Positions 35,975 through 45,497 are shown, counted from the first letter of the stretch. The stretch: DNA of 64,000 nt from Robertmurraya dakarensis (GCF_900156875.1 NZ_LT707409.1:3431435-3495434), one strand, 5' to 3'. Made by a program: numbers and translations. Notes: generated by a model not told the origin, from the sequence alone.

Positions 35975-36772
35975 TTAATGGACATCTTTTCCTTCTGAAA
36001 CTCCGTATCCATGTTCCTGTGCAATATAATCAAGATGAATGAACTTGCTGTCTAATAATTGCGGGGCATCCTTTCTAATCAGCTTGCGGGTATCGATTAC
36101 CTTTGTGTAGCCCTTGCATTCATGACAAACATGAACCTCTGCCCGATCATCTTTTTCAACCCTTAATATTTCAATTTTCCCTGGCTCCTCACAGCCGCAA
36201 TGAGCACAGCTGATTTTCTTTTCTTCCCAAGAGTAAGAACAGCGCGGGCAAGTTATTTCTTTCTTTCCTGTTTTGCTAATCACCGCTAACCGAGATGGTT
36301 CCCCACAGGCAGGACAGCCATGGTGAGCTTTTGCTTCTTTCAGAATTTCATTTAATTCTGCTGCTGCTTTTTGTAAAAAAGGTCTTACCCCATGCTCTGC
36401 AGCAAACATAGGAAGCCAATCCTTCACATTTGCGTTTTTAGCAAACTCCTCAAAAAATAAATGATTAACAGCAATTCCTTCTTGGAACCATTGTCCCAAT
36501 ACGTCCATAGTTAATACTTCTTTTAGCTTTGCAATATCTCCTGCTAAACCTGGCTGATTTTCTTCTAAGAGTGTGAACAGCTCTAGAATAAATCCTTGAT
36601 AGTCACTTAGATCAACTTGCAGCTGAATTTGAGGGATGATCGGAAAAACATCCACTTTTGAATACTCTTCCTCATTTGTTAATGTCTGATTCTCAAGAGT
36701 GTCTCTCCATTTCTCACTTAATGCTTGTATTTGCTCTTCTTGCTCTAAGTATTGTTTATTTAAAACTGACAT
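35975..36772 (-). CDS. fdhE: Formate dehydrogenase accessory protein FdhE
   Basis: 265 residues. Rubredoxin-like maturation factor for respiratory formate dehydrogenase. The C-terminal half has four CxxC motifs (CPACGEPS, CPRCSYSW, CAHCGCEE, CHECKGYT), two rubredoxin-type iron or zinc sites as in E. coli FdhE; the N-terminal half is helical. Start ATG follows GATGAGGTGAACCATA. Separated from fdnI by a hairpin (36817), so its expression may be lower than that of the structural genes. Confidence 0.9.
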   Translation of the reverse strand: MSVLNKQYLEQEEQIQALSEKWRDTLENQTLTNEEEYSKVDVFPIIPQIQLQVDLSDYQGFILELFTLLEENQPGLAGDIAKLKEVLTMDVLGQWFQEGIAVNHLFFEEFAKNANVKDWLPMFAAEHGVRPFLQKAAAELNEILKEAKAHHGCPACGEPSRLAVISKTGKKEITCPRCSYSWEEKKISCAHCGCEEPGKIEILRVEKDDRAEVHVCHECKGYTKVIDTRKLIRKDAPQLLDSKFIHLDYIAQEHGYGVSEGKDVH

Positions 36773-36816
36773 TATGGTTCACCTCATCATTTTTAATTCA
36801 TGTAAATAGAGGAAAA

Positions 36817-36840
36817 GCTACCCACGGGAGGCGGGGTAGC
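36817..36840 (-). terminator. Hairpin between fdnI and fdhE
   Basis: GCTACCC/GGGTAGC stem with a 10-nt loop, followed on the minus strand by TTTTCC. Probably a partial terminator or mRNA-stabilising stem inside the operon. Confidence 0.6.
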
Positions 36841-36889
36841 ACTTTCCTTTTTTACTATAGTGTTTGTCAAAACGTAAGCCATTATCTTC

Positions 36890-37558
36890 TTATGCATGCT
36901 TTTTCTTGTTTTCTTCCTTCACTTCATCGTACCAGCGTCCATGATGGTCTTTCGCATACTCTTCTGTAACATCCCCTTTGAAAATCCCTCTTAATGAAGG
37001 CTTTGCAAGGGCAATCGACATATAGATATGACCAACAACAACAGCTGCAGCCAGACCAAGTCCAATGTTATGAATAGGATATGCCCACATCACGACCCCT
37101 TGACTGAAGTTTTGCGGAAACCACATAACTAGTCCTGAAAAGATCAGCATCAGTGTCGTAAAAATCATTAACCAAGAGTTTGCTTTTTCTCCAGCATTGA
37201 AGAAGTCCTGCTTCGGAACCTTTGCTTTACGTCCAAAAAACTCCTTTGGAAACTCTTTAAAGAATTGAATATCATGCTTTTTCCATGAAAAAATATTCTT
37301 CATCCAGTTCTTAAAGCCTTTTAAGTCTAAGAGAATCATAATTGGCAGCGGCAGCATGAAGGCAACTGCTGCAATTCGGTGGACGAGACGTGCACCTGCC
37401 GGACCTCCAAATACTGGATAAAGCCAATCAAAGAACTCCGTATACATTGGAAGGGCAGAAATATAAAGGACAAAAAATGCAGCGGCATTCACCCAGTGAG
37501 AAATAATAAAGCCTTTATTAAAACGTTTAATCGTTTTTTGCTTATTCTTATTACTCAT
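36890..37558 (-). CDS. fdnI: Formate dehydrogenase cytochrome b556 subunit FdnI
   Basis: 222 residues from ATG 37558 (GAAGGAGGGCAAGACC). Membrane subunit that takes electrons from the Fe-S subunit and reduces menaquinone. Four helices (about 15-36, 52-74, 125-145, 160-182). Candidate heme-ligating histidines are in ISHWVNAA, RLVHRIAAVAF, YPIHNIGLG and VVGHIYMSIAL, as in FdnI/FdoI. Overlaps the fdnH stop by 8 nt. The charged C-terminus is cytoplasmic. Confidence 0.92.
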   Translation of the reverse strand: MSNKNKQKTIKRFNKGFIISHWVNAAAFFVLYISALPMYTEFFDWLYPVFGGPAGARLVHRIAAVAFMLPLPIMILLDLKGFKNWMKNIFSWKKHDIQFFKEFPKEFFGRKAKVPKQDFFNAGEKANSWLMIFTTLMLIFSGLVMWFPQNFSQGVVMWAYPIHNIGLGLAAAVVVGHIYMSIALAKPSLRGIFKGDVTEEYAKDHHGRWYDEVKEENKKKHA

Positions 37559-38369
37559 GGTCTTGCCCTCCTTCATGGCCGCCTTTTTCCTTATTGATTG
37601 CTGTTGAAATCACCGCACCAACTACCGCCATTGTGGTAACACCAAATAATGCTTTTCCAAGTGGCTGTGCATAGTCTTTCCACACGATTTGTGATAATGG
37701 AACCTTTGGATTTTCTGGAAGTCCATATACAGATGGTTTGTCTGCTAATAGATAGACAGAAGTTGTTCCTTTGATTCCCTGCGGATTATAGATATTCGCA
37801 TTCGGGAAACGTTCCTTAACGACAGCTAGGCGCTTTTCAGCTTCAGCTAATACTGTATCTTTTTCATCATAAATTAAGCAATCCGTATGACAAGCCGTTA
37901 CACAAGCCGGCTTTAAGCCTTCCTCTAAACGACTTGTACATAAATCACATTTTTGTGCTTTTCGATATTCTTTCCCATATTTATCCTTATATGTTGCTAA
38001 CTCAACAACATCAAAAGTACAGCCTTGAACGCAATATCCACAGCCCACACACTTATCAGCATCGATCACGACTGATCCAAACTTTGTATGGCTGATGGCA
38101 TCCTCCGGACAAGCCTTTTCACAAGCCGCTTCGACACAGTGAAGGCAAGATTGATGTCTGAAAAGCCATTCAAAGTTACCATCAGATCTTTGATGTTCAT
38201 TAAAAGTTAGAACATTCCACGTGTTCGCCGTAACCTTTTCATGTGATTGGTATGATCCAGAGAAATCTTGCGGCTCTTCTGGAAGGTCATTCCAGTTCTT
38301 ACATGCTACCATACAAGCTCGACATCCATCACATTTGGTTACATCTACAAACTTAATATAATCTGCCAT
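37551..38369 (-). CDS. fdnH: Formate dehydrogenase iron-sulfur subunit FdnH
   Basis: 272 residues. Four [4Fe-4S] clusters are formed by CDGCRACMVACKNW, CLHCVEAACEKACP, CVGCGYCVQGC and CDLCTSRL...CVTACHTDCL. A single C-terminal helix (about 236-257) anchors the subunit. Carries electrons from the catalytic FdnG to cytochrome b. No own signal peptide, so it is likely co-exported with FdnG through the Tat system. Only 3 bp separate it from fdnG. Confidence 0.95.
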   Translation of the reverse strand: MADYIKFVDVTKCDGCRACMVACKNWNDLPEEPQDFSGSYQSHEKVTANTWNVLTFNEHQRSDGNFEWLFRHQSCLHCVEAACEKACPEDAISHTKFGSVVIDADKCVGCGYCVQGCTFDVVELATYKDKYGKEYRKAQKCDLCTSRLEEGLKPACVTACHTDCLIYDEKDTVLAEAEKRLAVVKERFPNANIYNPQGIKGTTSVYLLADKPSVYGLPENPKVPLSQIVWKDYAQPLGKALFGVTTMAVVGAVISTAINKEKGGHEGGQDHE

Positions 38370-38372
38370 CTA

Positions 38373-41357
38373 TTACGCCCTCCTTACATCGCATAGAAAT
38401 GCTTTGTATTCTGGTATTGATGAGTTTGCATCTCCGATATGCGGTGTTAAGTGGTTGGCTGTTGCGCCTATTGCAATTCCTTTATAACCGAAATGCCATG
38501 GCATACCGATTTGATGAACGGTCTTATCCTTCAACTTATATGGTTTGAATCGTTTTGTAACCATAGCATATGCTTCAATTTCACCGCGTGCTGATGAAAC
38601 GAAAATTTTATCTTTGTTTTTGATGCCTTTTTCTTTCGCTAACTCTTCACTAATCTCTACAAACATATGCGGCACTAGCTCTGCAAGTCCTGGAAGACTT
38701 CTCGTCATTGCTCCAGATTGCCAGTGTTCTGAAAGGCGGTAAGTCGTTGCGACAATCGGATACTTCGAAACATCCCCTTGAGGGTTCATTTCCTTTTCAC
38801 CGAACTGAACAGCTGGATTGAACTGGACACTCGAGAACGAGTTCAACATCGGATTTTCAAATGGCTCATAATGTTCTGGAAGTGGTCCTTCATTTAATCC
38901 GGTAGAATAAATGGCACCCTTTCCTCCTGCAATCATGATAAAAGGATCTTTAAAGGTCGGGTCATCAGGTCCTTTTGTCACCACGAAGTCCGGAACATCA
39001 TGTCCCATCCATTTGCCTTCTAGTGCATTCCATTCGATTCCAACACGATCCTTGCTCCATGCTTTACCATTTAAGTCAGCACTTGCACGGTTGTAAAGAA
39101 TCCGGCGGTTTGCAGGCCATGCGTATGACCAATTCAAGAAATTGCTCATGCCTTCGTTCGTACTGTCACGACGTTTTGATAGATTGCCTTCTTCTGGATA
39201 AAAACCGCAATAAATCCAGTTTCCACTGCATGTTGAACCGTCATCCTTTAAATCTCCAAAGCCTTTAACCTGCTTTTTCGTCTTCATGTCGTAGCCATTA
39301 ATTTCACGGCAGACAAGATCGATATCCGGATGATCATGTTCACCATAATCCCAAGTCATTGCCTTCATTGGAAGGTCTGCAGGGTTTGAACTATTTTTAT
39401 AGTAATCTTTTAATTTACGTGCCAGCATATGAACAATCTCTAAGTCTGCTTTAGATTCCCCTTTTGGCTTAATAGCCTGCCAGCGATATTGCATCCAGCG
39501 TCCTGAGTTTGTAACGGACCCTTCTTTTTCAAAAGAAGCACATGCTGGAAGGAAAATAACTTCAGTCTGAATGGAGGCAGGATCAGCTCCCGCTTCTTTT
39601 TGCCAGAATGATGATGTTTCAGTTTCAAATAAATCTACTGCCACCATCCATTTTAAGTTGCTAAGTGACTCTTTTTCCTGACGCGCATTCGGACCGCCGA
39701 CAGCAGGGTTTGATCCGAATAGAAGCAATCCTTCCAGCTCTCCGCGATACATAGCATCAAACAATCTCATAAACGAGTAGTTTTTGCCTGCAGAAAGCTT
39801 TGGAATGTAGTGATAGCCAAATTCATTTTCTTTTGTCGCGTTATCTCCATAGAACGACTTCAGCATGCTTGTATAGAACTTTGGTGTGTTTACCCAATAT
39901 CCCGCTTTAGGGGTAATTCGATCAAGGAAACCTTGATAAGTTGAATCTACCTCTGTCGCTTCTGGCGTTTTCATATATCCAGTTACATTGTTGTACAGAA
40001 GTCCGAAGTCTGTTGAACCTTGTACGTTTGATTCTCCGCGAAGTGCGTTAACACCGCCGCCTTGGATTCCAATATTCCCTAAAAGTAATTGAAGAATAGC
40101 GTATGAACGAATGTTTTGCGTACCAACTGTATGCTGTGTGGTACCCATCGCATATAGAATCGTACCTGCTTTTCCTACTTCTCCTGTTGAACCGTATGTT
40201 TTACAGATATCTAAATACATTTTCTTATCTGTACCTGTTACACCTACAACCGTGTCAACGTCATAGCGGGAAAAATGCTTTTTCATTAGCTGGAATACAC
40301 AATTTGGATCCTTTAATGTTGGGTCTGTTAGGACTTTTCCATCCTCATCCGTTTTGAAAGCCCACTTTGTTTTGTCATAGCTTCTTTTTCCCTCATCGTA
40401 GCCGCTGAACATTCCATCCTCAAATGAATAGGTATCAGTAACTAAATAAGCTGCGTTTGTATAATTTGCAACATACTCTTTGTGGTAAAGTTCATTCTCT
40501 AATACATAGTTGATCATCCCGCCGATGAACGCGATGTCGGTTCCAGAACGAAGCTGTCCGTACATATCAGCCATCTGAGATGTTCTTGTATAACGCGGGT
40601 CAACCGAAATCAATTTCCCGCCATTTTCTTTTGCTTTTGTAATCCATCTAAAACTAATCGGATGATTTTCAGCTGGGTTTGCACCAATTATCATTAAAAC
40701 GTTGGCATGCTGAAGATCGTTCCAGTGATTTGTCATTGCTCCACGACCGAATGTTGGTGCCAGACCGGCAACCGTTGAACTGTGTCATATTCGGGCCTGG
40801 TGTTCTATATATGTTAATCCTAATCCTGCACGGAATAATTTCTGCAGCAGGTGGCATTCTTCATTATCAAGTGCTGCTCCGCCTAGATATGCAATTGAAT
40901 CAGTGCGATTCACTGTAATTCCATTCTCTTTTTGGATAAAAGTCCGGTCTCTTGTTTCGATAATGTTTTTTGCCACTTTATCGAGTGCAAAGTCCCAATC
41001 GACTTCTTCCCATTTATCGCTTCCCGGAGCACGGTATCTTGGCTTTGTTACACGCTTTTCAGATGTATAAACCTGACGGACCGTTGTTCCTTTACTGCAT
41101 AGCTTTCCTTCATTAATTGGATGATCTGGATCACCCTCTGTATAAACAACATCATCTTCTGTAGAATAAACTAAAATGCCGCAGCCTACTGCACAATATG
41201 GACAAATGGTCGGCGTTGGCTTTAGCTTCGCAATTTTAAAATCACTTGATTCCGCTCTAGCTTTTTTCTCATCAAAACCAAGCTCAACAACTGCTAATGT
41301 AGCTGCAACGGCACCAGATAGCTTCAAAAACTGTCTTCTGGTCACATTCATTTCCAT
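38373..41357 (-). CDS. fdnG: Selenocysteine-containing formate dehydrogenase catalytic subunit FdnG (UGA at codon 191 read as Sec)
   Basis: 994 residues when the in-frame UGA (40785-40787) is read as selenocysteine. Oxidises formate with a Mo- or W-bis-MGD cofactor. Tat signal: TRRQFLKLSG (Arg7-Arg8) followed by a hydrophobic stretch. [4Fe-4S] motif Cys52/55/59/87 (TICPYCAVGCG...KLCSKG). Around the UGA the protein reads EHQARI-U-HSSTVAGLAPTFGRGA, aligning with the E. coli FdnG selenocysteine region. A simple gene finder sees two genes (38373-40736 and 40785-41357) and loses 16 codons between them. A SECIS-type hairpin begins 11 nt after the UGA. A true disrupted gene is unlikely, because both halves are full length and continuous in one frame. 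SelA, SelB, SelC and SelD must be encoded elsewhere. Confidence 0.95.
40756..40787 (-). promoter_or_regulatory. Selenocysteine UGA codon and bacterial SECIS element
   Basis: UGA (40787-40785), 11 nt, then GGTTGCCGGTCTGGCACC (40773-40756). It folds as GGU-(bulged U)-GCC, loop GGUCU, GGC-ACC. The apical GGUC and the bulged U are the SelB-recognised features in E. coli fdhF, and the 11-nt spacing is identical. Confidence 0.92.
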
Positions 41358-41419
41358 TGCTCTTCCCCCTCATGCTAGTTTCTTAAACTATAAAAACTTT
41401 ATTTGAAAATCCTAAAAAG

Positions 41420-42187
41420 TTAGGATGATCCCCCAATAACTCCTGCTCTTTCATCTAAGTCGTTAATGACGCGGCCAAATGAGGTATATTGTATTGCCAT
41501 TTTCCCTCTCAAATAGCCAACGACTTCAATATTCAAATACTTTGCAAGTTGAATAGCTTGTTTAGTTGCGGCTGTTCTTGACCCAATGACAGCAAACCCA
41601 AATTTAGCAGCTTTCGAGAGCATCTCATAGGATATCCTCCCGGTTGTAATCAGTAATAAAGAACCCGGGTCAAGCTGATTTCGGACAGCATGTCCAATGA
41701 TCTTATCAACTGCATTATGACGCCCAATATCCTCCCTAACGGTGATATCGCCTTTTTCGTTAACGATGCAAGCGCCATGCATTCCTCCTGTTTCCAGATA
41801 GAATGGAGAGTTTTTGGCAAACTCACTGCGTTTCTTCAACACATAACTTAATGGGTATACTTTTTTGCCTTTAACTTTATTAAAAGTCTTCACATCAGTC
41901 ATCGAAAAGAAAGTAACACCTCTTCCGCATCCTGCTGTGTAGTGCTTCTTCTTAGAAAACATTTTCTCGCTGTCGAAATTGGCTAATTCCACTTGAATAA
42001 CTCCAGAGTCTTCATTAATGAAAACCCTTTCAATATCATTAACCCCCGAGATCATTCCTTCAGAAAATAAATATCCATAAACCCAATCCTCTAAATCACT
42101 CTTTGTCAGCTGAAAAACAGCCACTTCAAAATCGTTCACTACAAGGGTGATTGGATATTCATCTGGACAGCCTTTTCTATTGTTCAT
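41420..42187 (-). CDS. fdhD: Formate dehydrogenase sulfurtransferase FdhD
   Basis: 255 residues. Transfers sulfur from a cysteine desulfurase to the Mo-bis-MGD cofactor, an essential step for formate dehydrogenase activity. Visible: the cysteine loop TAGCGRGVTFF (B. subtilis-type single loop cysteine; E. coli has CxxC), ETGGMHGACIV, REDIGRHNAVDKIIGHA, and RISYEMLSKAAKFGFAVIGSRTA. First gene of the locus, 62 bp upstream of fdnG. An Fnr-type box lies about 260 bp upstream (42447). Confidence 0.93.
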   Translation of the reverse strand: MNNRKGCPDEYPITLVVNDFEVAVFQLTKSDLEDWVYGYLFSEGMISGVNDIERVFINEDSGVIQVELANFDSEKMFSKKKHYTAGCGRGVTFFSMTDVKTFNKVKGKKVYPLSYVLKKRSEFAKNSPFYLETGGMHGACIVNEKGDITVREDIGRHNAVDKIIGHAVRNQLDPGSLLLITTGRISYEMLSKAAKFGFAVIGSRTAATKQAIQLAKYLNIEVVGYLRGKMAIQYTSFGRVINDLDERAGVIGGSS

Positions 42188-42446
42188 TTCCCCACCTCAT
42201 TTAGCAAACAATTATTCTGACCTTCCTATTTTAAGAAAGTTATCTATTATTCTCTGCGACAAAAATCACAAAATAAAAATTTCCGGTTCTTAAAAGGATG
42301 TAATTGTTTGCGTTTCACTAAATAAAGTACTTAAAAATGCTGAAATATATATTTTTCTTGAAAAGTAAACAATGACATAAACGTTCAAGATTATTGATTT
42401 TTAGATAACCCTATAGCTCATGCTATAACTTCCCTTTATTGCTGAC

Positions 42447-42462
42447 TGTGATGTTTGTCACG
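42447..42462. promoter_or_regulatory. Fnr box upstream of fdhD
   Basis: TGTGATGTTTGTCACG fits TGTGA-N6-TCACA with one mismatch. A minus-strand TATAGC (42427-42422) is centred 30 bp downstream, the spacing expected for a class II Fnr-activated promoter. The 491-bp gap 42188-42678 contains this site, a pdxK promoter, and no gene. Confidence 0.65.
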
Positions 42463-42552
42463 AATCAATGCTGTTAAATTCGATTAAAGAAATATTGTAA
42501 TAAAGTGTTCAAAATTCACTATTTTTCTTAATAACGGAAACAACTATATTAA

Positions 42553-42580
42553 TTGACAAGTTAATTTATTTTCTTAATAT
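42553..42580 (+). promoter_or_regulatory. Candidate sigma-A promoter of pdxK
   Basis: TTGACA (42553-42558), 16-bp spacer, TAATAT (42575-42580), about 100 bp upstream of pdxK. Confidence 0.5.
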
Positions 42581-42678
42581 AAATAAACTGACATGGTCAA
42601 ATTAATAATAACTGACCTTTTACCAGGTCCACATTTTACTATAAAATGGAACCAAAACTTCTAGGGGGATTAAACTCT

Positions 42679-43509
42679 ATGACAATGAAAAAAGTTCTAA
42701 CCATCGCCGGTTCTGATACGAGTGGCGGAGCAGGCATCCAAGCTGACTTGAAAACATTCCAAGAGCTTGGTGTATACGGAATGACCGCTTTAACCGTAAT
42801 TGCAACAATGGACCCTAAAAATAATTGGCATCATAATGTATTCCCTATTTCTCTTGAAGCGCTTGATGCACAATTAGAAACCATCCTCTCTGTTAACATT
42901 GATGCAATGAAAACAGGTATGCTGGGTTCTGTAGAAGTGATCGAGCGTGCGGCAAAAGTAATTGATGAAAACAACTTTGACCGAGTAGTAATTGACCCTG
43001 TTATGGTTTGTAAAGGAGAAGATGAGGTCCTTCATCCTGAAACAGCAGATGCTCTTCGCGAAGTGTTAACACCAAGAGCATTAGTGGTGACACCAAACCT
43101 TTTTGAAGCATCTCAACTTGGACAAACGGCTCCTATCCGCACAATCGATGATATGAAAGCAGCAGCTGAAAAAATTCATGCTAAAGGTGCTAAAAATGTA
43201 TTGATTAAAGGCGGAAGCAAGCTTGATCATGAAAAAGCTGTGGATCTTTTATTTGATGGAAAAGAGTTCACACTTTTCGAAAGTGAGCGCATTGATACAC
43301 CTTATGTTCACGGTGCAGGCTGCACATACTCTTCTGCCATTACAGCAGAATTAGCTAAAGGAAAGTCAGTTAAGGAAGCTGTAGAAACAGCGAAAGCGTT
43401 CGTAACAGCTGGAATTCGCCACGGCTTTAAATTGAATCAGTATGTTGGACCAACCATGCACGGTGCTTACAAATTATTCGGTGCAACAGAAGGTCAAACA
43501 GTAAAATAA
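42679..43509 (+). CDS. pdxK: Pyridoxine/pyridoxal/pyridoxamine kinase (ThiD-like PdxK)
   Basis: 276 residues from ATG 42679 (AGGGGG upstream). Ribokinase-family kinase: VLTIAGSDTSGGAGIQADLKT at the start, GVYGMTALTVIATM, DPVMVCKGEDEVL and PYVHGAGCTYSSAITAEL with the catalytic Asp/Gly/Ala/Gly region. The form is that of B. subtilis PdxK, which resembles HMP kinase ThiD, so substrate assignment is by likeness. Not linked to thiamin genes here, which favours vitamin B6 salvage. Confidence 0.85.
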   Translation: MTMKKVLTIAGSDTSGGAGIQADLKTFQELGVYGMTALTVIATMDPKNNWHHNVFPISLEALDAQLETILSVNIDAMKTGMLGSVEVIERAAKVIDENNFDRVVIDPVMVCKGEDEVLHPETADALREVLTPRALVVTPNLFEASQLGQTAPIRTIDDMKAAAEKIHAKGAKNVLIKGGSKLDHEKAVDLLFDGKEFTLFESERIDTPYVHGAGCTYSSAITAELAKGKSVKEAVETAKAFVTAGIRHGFKLNQYVGPTMHGAYKLFGATEGQTVK

Positions 43510-43520
43510 TAATTTCAGAA

Positions 43521-43555
43521 AAACAGAGTCTAGACAGGCTCTGTTTCTTTTTGAA
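43521..43555 (+). terminator. Terminator of pdxK
   Basis: AAACAGAG/CTCTGTTT stem followed by CTTTTTG, 12 bp after the stop. Confidence 0.85.
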
Positions 43556-43671
43556 GGAATTTTTACCTATATAGGAACAACCTTTTCGCTTTTTGCAGGT
43601 AATTTTAGTAAGATAAAAATATCTTTTTTAGTGTTTTTCAAATGTAAAAACAGAATAAGGAGGCATTGATT

Positions 43672-44016
43672 ATGGAACCAGTAATACCAGAAAAGGTTCA
43701 AGCAGAGTTAGATCGATTTGCGAATCAAGATGTGTTCCTTCATCTCGAAACAACCAATGGAGCTTACGCCGCCCATAAGGATCAGTCTTTTTTCAATTCG
43801 GGTGCCTATATCCGCAACGCACTCATCCAATATGAGCTTGGGAAAGTTACAGGGATTGGACCTTACCGAATCGGTCTGAAATTAAATATTGGCTGGGTAT
43901 ATGCTGAAGGAATTACTCATTTTGAAGTAGATGACCAGGAACGGCTGCTTTTAGCAGGACATGACTACCAAGGAAAACTTGCTGTCGCCCTGCAAATTAG
44001 CAAAACTCCGTTTTAA
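43672..44016 (+). CDS. yojF: DUF1806 protein YojF
   Basis: 114 residues from ATG 43672 (AGGAGG eight bases before). A compact beta-rich family of unknown role: VFLHLETTNGAYAAHKDQSFFNSGAYIRNALIQY and IGPYRIGLKLNIGWVYAEGITHFE. In B. subtilis yojF precedes yojG (bshB2) exactly as here (21 bp gap), so a link to bacillithiol metabolism is plausible but untested. Confidence 0.88.
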   Translation: MEPVIPEKVQAELDRFANQDVFLHLETTNGAYAAHKDQSFFNSGAYIRNALIQYELGKVTGIGPYRIGLKLNIGWVYAEGITHFEVDDQERLLLAGHDYQGKLAVALQISKTPF

Positions 44017-44037
44017 TTAAGAAAGGAGATGGACATA

Positions 44038-44709
44038 ATGGAAAAAGAACGACAATTATTAGTTGTCTTCCCCCATCCCGATGATGAAGCTTTTGGTGTT
44101 TCAGGAACAATTGCGACACATATTAACAATGGGACACCCGTTACATATGCATGCCTGACATTAGGAGAAATGGGTCGAAACATGGGTGATCCCCCTTTCT
44201 GCAACAGGGAGACTCTTCCATTGATCCGCAAACAGGAGCTTCAAGATTCTGCAAATATTATTGGGATTAAAGACTTAAGAATGTTAGGTTATCGGGACAA
44301 AACGATCGAATTTGAAGATGAAGAAAAGTTAATCAATCATATGGGTTCCCTAATAGATGAGCTGAATCCGTCCCTCATCATTAGCTTTTACCCAGGTTAC
44401 GCCGTTCACCCAGACCATGATGCAACTGGAAGAGCTGTCGTGAAAGCGGTAGAACGCCTTCCCAAGGAAAAACGCCCGAAACTCCATTTAGTGGCTTTTT
44501 CAAATAATTGCATTGATGAGCTCGGTGAACCTGATATCCGGCATGATGTTAGTGCTGTAATGGATACGAAAATTGCAGCAATTAAAGCACACCGTTCGCA
44601 AACACAGCTCATGGCAACAGAAATGGAAGAAAAGCTGAAAGTAAATGATCCAGATATGATTGCTTGGCTGCAAAATGAACGCTTTTGGACGTACAGTATT
44701 AAAAATTAG
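44038..44709 (+). CDS. bshB2: Bacillithiol biosynthesis deacetylase BshB2
   Basis: 223 residues from ATG 44038. Zinc-dependent LmbE/PIG-L deacetylase removing acetate from GlcNAc-malate in bacillithiol synthesis. Metal motif PHPDDEAFG (residues 11-19) and a third ligand region in GYAVHPDHDATGRAVV. The BshB2 form is the second deacetylase of Bacillus (YojG). Co-transcribed with yojF and probably with the rhodanese gene 17 bp downstream. Bacillithiol could help in copper and sulfur handling, which the nearby nos genes require; that link is inference. Confidence 0.9.
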   Translation: MEKERQLLVVFPHPDDEAFGVSGTIATHINNGTPVTYACLTLGEMGRNMGDPPFCNRETLPLIRKQELQDSANIIGIKDLRMLGYRDKTIEFEDEEKLINHMGSLIDELNPSLIISFYPGYAVHPDHDATGRAVVKAVERLPKEKRPKLHLVAFSNNCIDELGEPDIRHDVSAVMDTKIAAIKAHRSQTQLMATEMEEKLKVNDPDMIAWLQNERFWTYSIKN

Positions 44710-44726
44710 TAAAAAGGAGGAAGAAC

Positions 44727-45107
44727 TTGAAAAAACAGATATTTCTTTTCATCATGATTTTAATGGTTCTTTCAATCATTACTGGTTGTTCACCAAAAGA
44801 AGCGTCAATTGAAAATGTTAGCAGAGAGAAAGCAAAGGAACTTATCGAAACAGAAGAAGTGGCGGTCATTGATGTCAGGACACAGGAAGAATACAACAAT
44901 GGACATATTCCAGGGGCCCATCTGCTGCCTCTTGATCAATTGGAGTCACAGCTTGATGATTTAAACAAGGACCAGCCATACTTAATTGTATGCGAAACTG
45001 GAAATCGCTCCTTACAGGCAAGCAAGCAGCTTCTCGATAACGGCTTTAATCATATTTATAATATGGAAAACGGCATGAATGCCTGGAGTTATGAAATTGA
45101 AAGATAA
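44727..45107 (+). CDS. Rhodanese-domain lipoprotein
   Basis: 126 residues, TTG start after AAGGAGGAAGAAC. Lipoprotein signal peptide with lipobox IITGC (Cys near residue 20), so it is anchored outside the membrane. One rhodanese domain follows: VAVIDVRTQEEYNNGHIPGAHLLPLDQL and active-site cysteine in YLIVCETGNRSLQASKQLL. Possible sulfur transfer or redox role in the cell envelope; substrate unknown. Terminates at 45118-45150. Immediately upstream of the intergenic repeat array C and the fnr/nos cluster, but on its own transcript. Confidence 0.85.
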   Translation: MKKQIFLFIMILMVLSIITGCSPKEASIENVSREKAKELIETEEVAVIDVRTQEEYNNGHIPGAHLLPLDQLESQLDDLNKDQPYLIVCETGNRSLQASKQLLDNGFNHIYNMENGMNAWSYEIER

Positions 45108-45117
45108 GTACACAAGT

Positions 45118-45150
45118 AAGTCCACCTGTTTTAGCAGGCGGACTTTTTTT
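45118..45150 (+). terminator. Terminator of the rhodanese gene
   Basis: AAGTCCACCTG/CAGGCGGACTT stem followed by eight T residues. Confidence 0.88.
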
Positions 45151-45249
45151 TATGAAAGAAGCTTTTCAAGGACTTGGGTTCACTTTTGAAGTGCAAGTGA
45201 AAAAGAAGGTTAAATCTCTTACGAAAAGTCCGGTGATTTTTATAGAAAA

Positions 45250-45437
45250 ATAGGCGGAGAATTTCCCGCTAATGATTAGAGGAGAGGCTGAATTAGCAGA
45301 TATAAGCGGAAAAATTTCCCTTTATCCGCTCTCATTAAGGCAAAATACAAAGATTTGGCTCTTATAAAGGGAAAAACTCCCCTTATAATTTAGGAAATAT
45401 GGGTATTTCCCAACATAAGTGGAATTTTTCCCTTTAT
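45250..45437. repeat. Array C: degenerate palindromic AT-rich repeat
   Basis: Related units such as TAGGCGGAGAATTTCCCGCTAA (45251, first 20 shown by position), ATAAGCGGAAAAATTTCCC (45302), ATAAAGGGAAAAACTCCCC (45364), GGTATTTCCC and AAGTGGAATTTTTCCC (45417). Each has a GGGAAA-N-TTTCCC type dyad. The spacing is irregular. Located between convergent rhodanese and fnr genes. Confidence 0.6.
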
Positions 45438-45479
45438 TTTTTTAAACACCCGATACACTTGTTTGCACCATTAAAAAGA

Positions 45480-45497
45480 AACCCCATTTCAGGAGTT
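45480..45497 (-). terminator. Terminator of fnr
   Basis: Minus-strand AACTCC/GGGGTT stem followed by TCTTTTT, directly after the fnr stop. Confidence 0.6.

Noticed and set aside
40736-40785. fdnG as a pseudogene or frameshift
   Set aside because: Both parts share one phase, only a single UGA interrupts, residues on both sides match the known Sec site and a SECIS hairpin follows at the correct distance.
45250-45437. Small protein gene between rhodanese and fnr
   Set aside because: No start with ribosome site; the region is palindromic repeat sequence.
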